Below are positions 60,831-64,000 of a stretch of 64,000 nt of DNA, in pieces. Position numbers and translations under genes: made by a program. The notes under the pieces were generated by a model. That model was given only the letters and a program-made list of their open reading frames with translations, made no database searches and was not told the DNA's origin. The stretch is from positions 111,490,897 to 111,554,896 of the forward strand of contig OX638370.1 of NCBI GenBank assembly GCA_951812925.1, read 5' to 3'. Origin of the DNA: Calliopum simillimum. Lineage: Eukaryota > Arthropoda > Insecta > Diptera > Lauxaniidae. Each line of letters opens with the position of its first letter. Within the stretch, counting starts at the first letter, position 1.

Positions 60831-62104
60831 AAAAGATCATAAATAATTTATTTCTTGATTTGAAAAAATTAAAAATCAAAAAATTTTCAAATCCCGATTT
60901 TTTTTAATTTAAAAATAAAATATCAATAAAAATTTTTAATTTTTAAAATATATAAATCAAAAATTATGCATATTATTTTCAAAATTATGATTTATTTTCA
61001 CTTTTATGAAATCAAGTTTTGCCAGATAGTTTTTGGCCACTTACAGAGATAATATTTATTTATAAATTATCTGGTAACATTCTTTTTGCAAATAGCAAAT
61101 GCGGTGTTAAATACAACACAGTCCACACAGTCAGGAGGGAAGTGGTGTATGCGAGCAACAGCAGTAAATCGAAGCTCTCGTGGCAGAAATAACAAAGCAG
61201 CGCATGCGTGCCACACTGCAATTATTATTTTGCTTTAGTTTTGGACATTCGTATTAGAAAAAAAAGTAACACATATAAGCACCAACAAAATAATACAAGT
61301 ACAACTGTATTAAAATGACTACAAAATAAAGTCATTTACCTCAATAAGGCAGTCAACATTTATGAAATAATTATAATTTAAAGGAAAAGTTGAAAAAAAA
61401 AAGTTAAGCAAAACTTTTTATAGTTTTGTATTACTTGTCGGTGGTTTCTATTGTTTGCAATTTTATATTAGGTATATCTGTTTTAATAATACTTCTTTTT
61501 TAATTTTTTTTTTTTTCAAATTTTTTTTTAAAATTTTTTTTTTTAATTAATTTTTTTTAACCCGGGAATACTATTTTCAGATAATTAAAGCCTCTTGGCC
61601 ATATGAATATTTTAATTTTTTTCAATAGCAGTGATCTTTTATAGTGGATATCCCAGGCATTGAAATAAGCTGTAATAATACCCTATTTCTGCAGTAATAA
61701 CTTCAAATTTGCAGTAATAACTTCAGAATATTGTTAAAAATTGTAATAATAATTTTCACCCAAATTCATATTACTTTGTTTTGCGTTAATCGTTGAAACT
61801 AAATACTCATTTTATTTCGCTTATAACCGTTGTTTTAGTTGTCTAACCTTACCAATTCGGGCTTAAATGTAGCAACCACAATAAGTACTCGGCAACTCTA
61901 CTTTAAACATATTTTTATAAATGCATTCAAAGAAAATTTCGCTATAAATTTTCAATTTTAAATTGAACCATTGGCATGATATCTGTTATTTAATATTAAT
62001 ATTTAATATAAATCACTTGAATAAGACATTAAAAAAATGTTGCTAAAAATTGCAAATAAAAACAAAAAAAATTCTGCAGTAATAACTTTTTCTTATTTCA
62101 ACCC
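60831..62104. other. AT-rich stretch with a small CpG-containing patch
   Basis: A less AT-rich patch at 61120-61215 (GCAGCGCATGCGTGCCACAC) might be regulatory or a non-coding exon. No splice signals support it. Poly-T runs at 61497-61560. Confidence 0.35.
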
Positions 62105-62580
62105 CTCGGATATCCCATAATTTATGCAAGATTTGAATTTGCCGCCATTTGTGCGGTGAAGTGTTGCCAACTAAAAAAAATTAAACAGTTTGACAGCTGA
62201 CAGTTTAGGGTTAGCAGATATTTATTAAAAGAGGAGATTCAATACTGCATCAACAAAATTCGGCTACGTTTAGCACAATGGTCATGGAAAAATTCGGCAA
62301 AAGAGTGCGATAAAAAGGTGCCCCATAATTCTCACAAAATTTGAATTTGGTGCCATTTGTGCGGTAAAGTGTTGCCAACAAAAAAAAATAATAAAACAGT
62401 TTGACAGCAGATTAGGGTTACGAAAAATTTATTGAAAGCGAAGATTCAACGCTGCAACAATGAAATTCAGCCACTTTTTATGCAAAATGGTCATTAAAAA
62501 TTTCGACAAAAGAGTGCGCTAAAAGGGTGCCCCACAATCACGCAAGATTAAGCCACATTTATGCAAAATGGTAATGAAAA
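62105..62580. repeat. Two to three tandem copies (~230 bp) of the TTCTTTTGGTGT repeat
   Basis: The units run from (A/C)CCCATAATT through TTGAATTTG(C/G)(C/T)GCCATTTGTGCGGT, AAGTGTTGCCAAC, CAGTTTGACAGC, GATTCAA and AAAGAGTGCG. Full units begin near 62105 and 62318, and a truncated third near 62528. The first carries the intact sequence into which the palindrome at 40850 inserted elsewhere. Confidence 0.75.
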
Positions 62581-63682
62581 ACTTTAGATGTAATTTACAA
62601 CGATGGCGTTTGTATCCTTTAAAAAATGCACCCTGTAGCTAAAAGGCTAATAAAACTAAGACTTTTTTAAAACTGATATGACAAGCAAAGGTCCCAAATG
62701 ATTCATACATAGACAATACAACCACTACTTTGCCACAGCACTAAAGAAAATAAAGAACTCTTGTTTTTACTTTTGTCGAAAACAATAAATTGCAAAAGGA
62801 AAAAAAAACACAACTTTGCAATAACGGTAACACAATGGAAATTCAAGCGAAAAACTTAACGATAAAACCATGACGAAAGTCAACTTAGTGGAGACAACAA
62901 TACATTAAGCTGCTGTTGTCGTTGTTCAATACTCGTACTCATACTGTTATTGCATCAAGTGGGAAAGTGTTAAAAATTTAAAAAAAAAGTTTTTTAAGTA
63001 ATAAAATAAAAGAAATAAAAATTTCTTTTTCTATACAATTTTTACATATACAAACAATGTACACAAGAAGACAATAAAAGAGTAGAGAATATTGTTGAAA
63101 CAGTCATTCAAAAGTATCAAAAGACAGGCAGACGACAGACAGACAAACGCAATAGTAACAATACTGACAAAACAGCTGCCAGTTCAACCAGTTTAACCGG
63201 CTGTTGAAGCTGGTGGAATGAAATTTGATCTTTTATTGATAGGTATAGGTTGTTGCGTTTAGGTCTGTTTGGTTTTCGTTTGGTCGCATGGTGGTGGTAC
63301 GTTTCGACTGTGAAGGTGCAGCAGCATGATACAAAAAAAAAAAATTAAAGAAAACAAAAAAATCAAACTTTATACTACATATACACATACAGATGTAGTA
63401 TAGAAAGCTTCTTAGTTAGTGCATACTCGTACCTATTAATTAATTTTTATATGCAAAAGGAAAAAAAGTGGTTGGAGCAACACATAAACATACTCGTACA
63501 TGACACGAGTGCAAAAACAAAAAATGATAATGAATTGATTTTAAAAGCAAAAGAATTGAAACGAAAAGTTTTTATACTAACAAGCTTTTATATAACAAAT
63601 TAAATTAAGCTGTTTAAATTTAAAACTTTAAGAGGTTGCATATTTTTATGTTACAGTACAACTAACTGAATATACTTTATTA
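62581..63682. other. Non-coding stretch with a 5' UTR-like patch
   Basis: At 63240-63335 the minus strand is CA-rich with ACCACCACCATGCGACC and a 18-codon frame, resembling fly leader sequence. There is no donor to prove an exon. The rest is AT-rich. Confidence 0.3.
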
Positions 63683-63990
63683 GCTACCAAACAAGCATGG
63701 ATACGATGGCATTGTTGGTTTGAGCTTACTGTTCATTGAGTTTTAGTAAGAACAAAAACGAAGCAAAATGCATAAGGGAAAACCAAAAAAAAAATTTATT
63801 AGAAGGTTGGTTTTCGTAACGTTTCAATGATCACCACAATCATATCATCAGACGAATTTGCCGACATCCAGAAGAACTTGACAAGCGCACTCTTTTCCAA
63901 GGATTTGTTGAGAATTGCAGCGAAAAGTAAATACAGCACATGCAAAAGTTCTAATTCGTTGTTTTTCCTTGTCATGCATCCCCCTCTTGT
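63683..63990. mobile_element. MITE of the CTACCAAACAAGCA family, copy 4
   Basis: It starts GCTACCAAACAAGCATGGAT, shares GCATTGTTGGTTTGAGCTTA with copy 3, then GCAAAATGCATAAG, GTTTCAATGATCACC, GACATCCAGAAGAACTTG and GGATTTGTTGAGAATTGCAG. Its right end may pass the window edge. Confidence 0.6.
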
Positions 63991-64000
63991 TGTAACTCTT

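Overview
The window is AT-rich, intron-dominated nuclear DNA of a higher fly (Schizophora; a tephritid fruit fly is plausible but not proven). The basis is a kinase that matches the Drosophila Src42A protein family almost residue for residue, fly-type splice signals, ACAT/GTAT microsatellites and dense MITE-like repeats. Essentially one host gene is visible, and it lies on the minus strand.

The gene: eight small exons between 6230 and 14123 encode the SH2 domain, the tyrosine kinase domain and the C-terminal regulatory tail of Src42A. All junctions are GT/AG and all phases agree. About 35 kb upstream (49062-53500) lies one 4.4-kb open coding exon. It begins at an ATG that follows an in-frame stop, and it ends at a donor whose phase fits the SH2 exon exactly (CC|A gives the Pro before the Trp-Tyr-Phe that opens the SH2 domain). 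Joined, they predict an Src42A isoform of 1868 residues. Its N-terminus is not the myristoylated SH3 module but a ~1480-residue, low-complexity, Cys-clustered, Pro-rich region. That region carries three RRKSY(E/Q)EF repeats and four (Y/S)G(T/M)IY(D/E)I(I/L) repeats, in contexts that resemble SH2-domain ligands. I found no SH3-coding exon in the window. The canonical first coding exon, if present, must lie beyond 64 kb.

The 35-kb intron contains, on the gene's strand at 31633/31634, a near-perfect zero-length-exon sequence: polypyrimidine tract, then CAG|GTAAGT, with a CTAAT branch-point-like motif upstream. It splits the intron into halves of 17.4 and 17.5 kb. This is what a recursive splicing (ratchet) site looks like.

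Layout: 1-6229, downstream flank and possible 3' UTR with fold-back repeats; 6230-14123, SH2-kinase exons with MITEs in the introns; 14124-49061, the giant intron, filled with TTAA-flanked MITEs, fold-back elements, a 2.6-kb palindromic element at 40850-43495, a decayed Copia-type gag, a mariner-like transposase fossil, a tRNA-like sequence inside an inverted-repeat element and several tandem repeats; 49062-53683, the long 5' coding exon with its leader; 53684-64000, upstream intron or flank with minisatellite-bearing elements, a 5'-truncated LINE and more MITEs. No plus-strand host gene, genuine tRNA, rRNA or CRISPR was seen. Repeat names are structural descriptions made by eye; no database search was possible.
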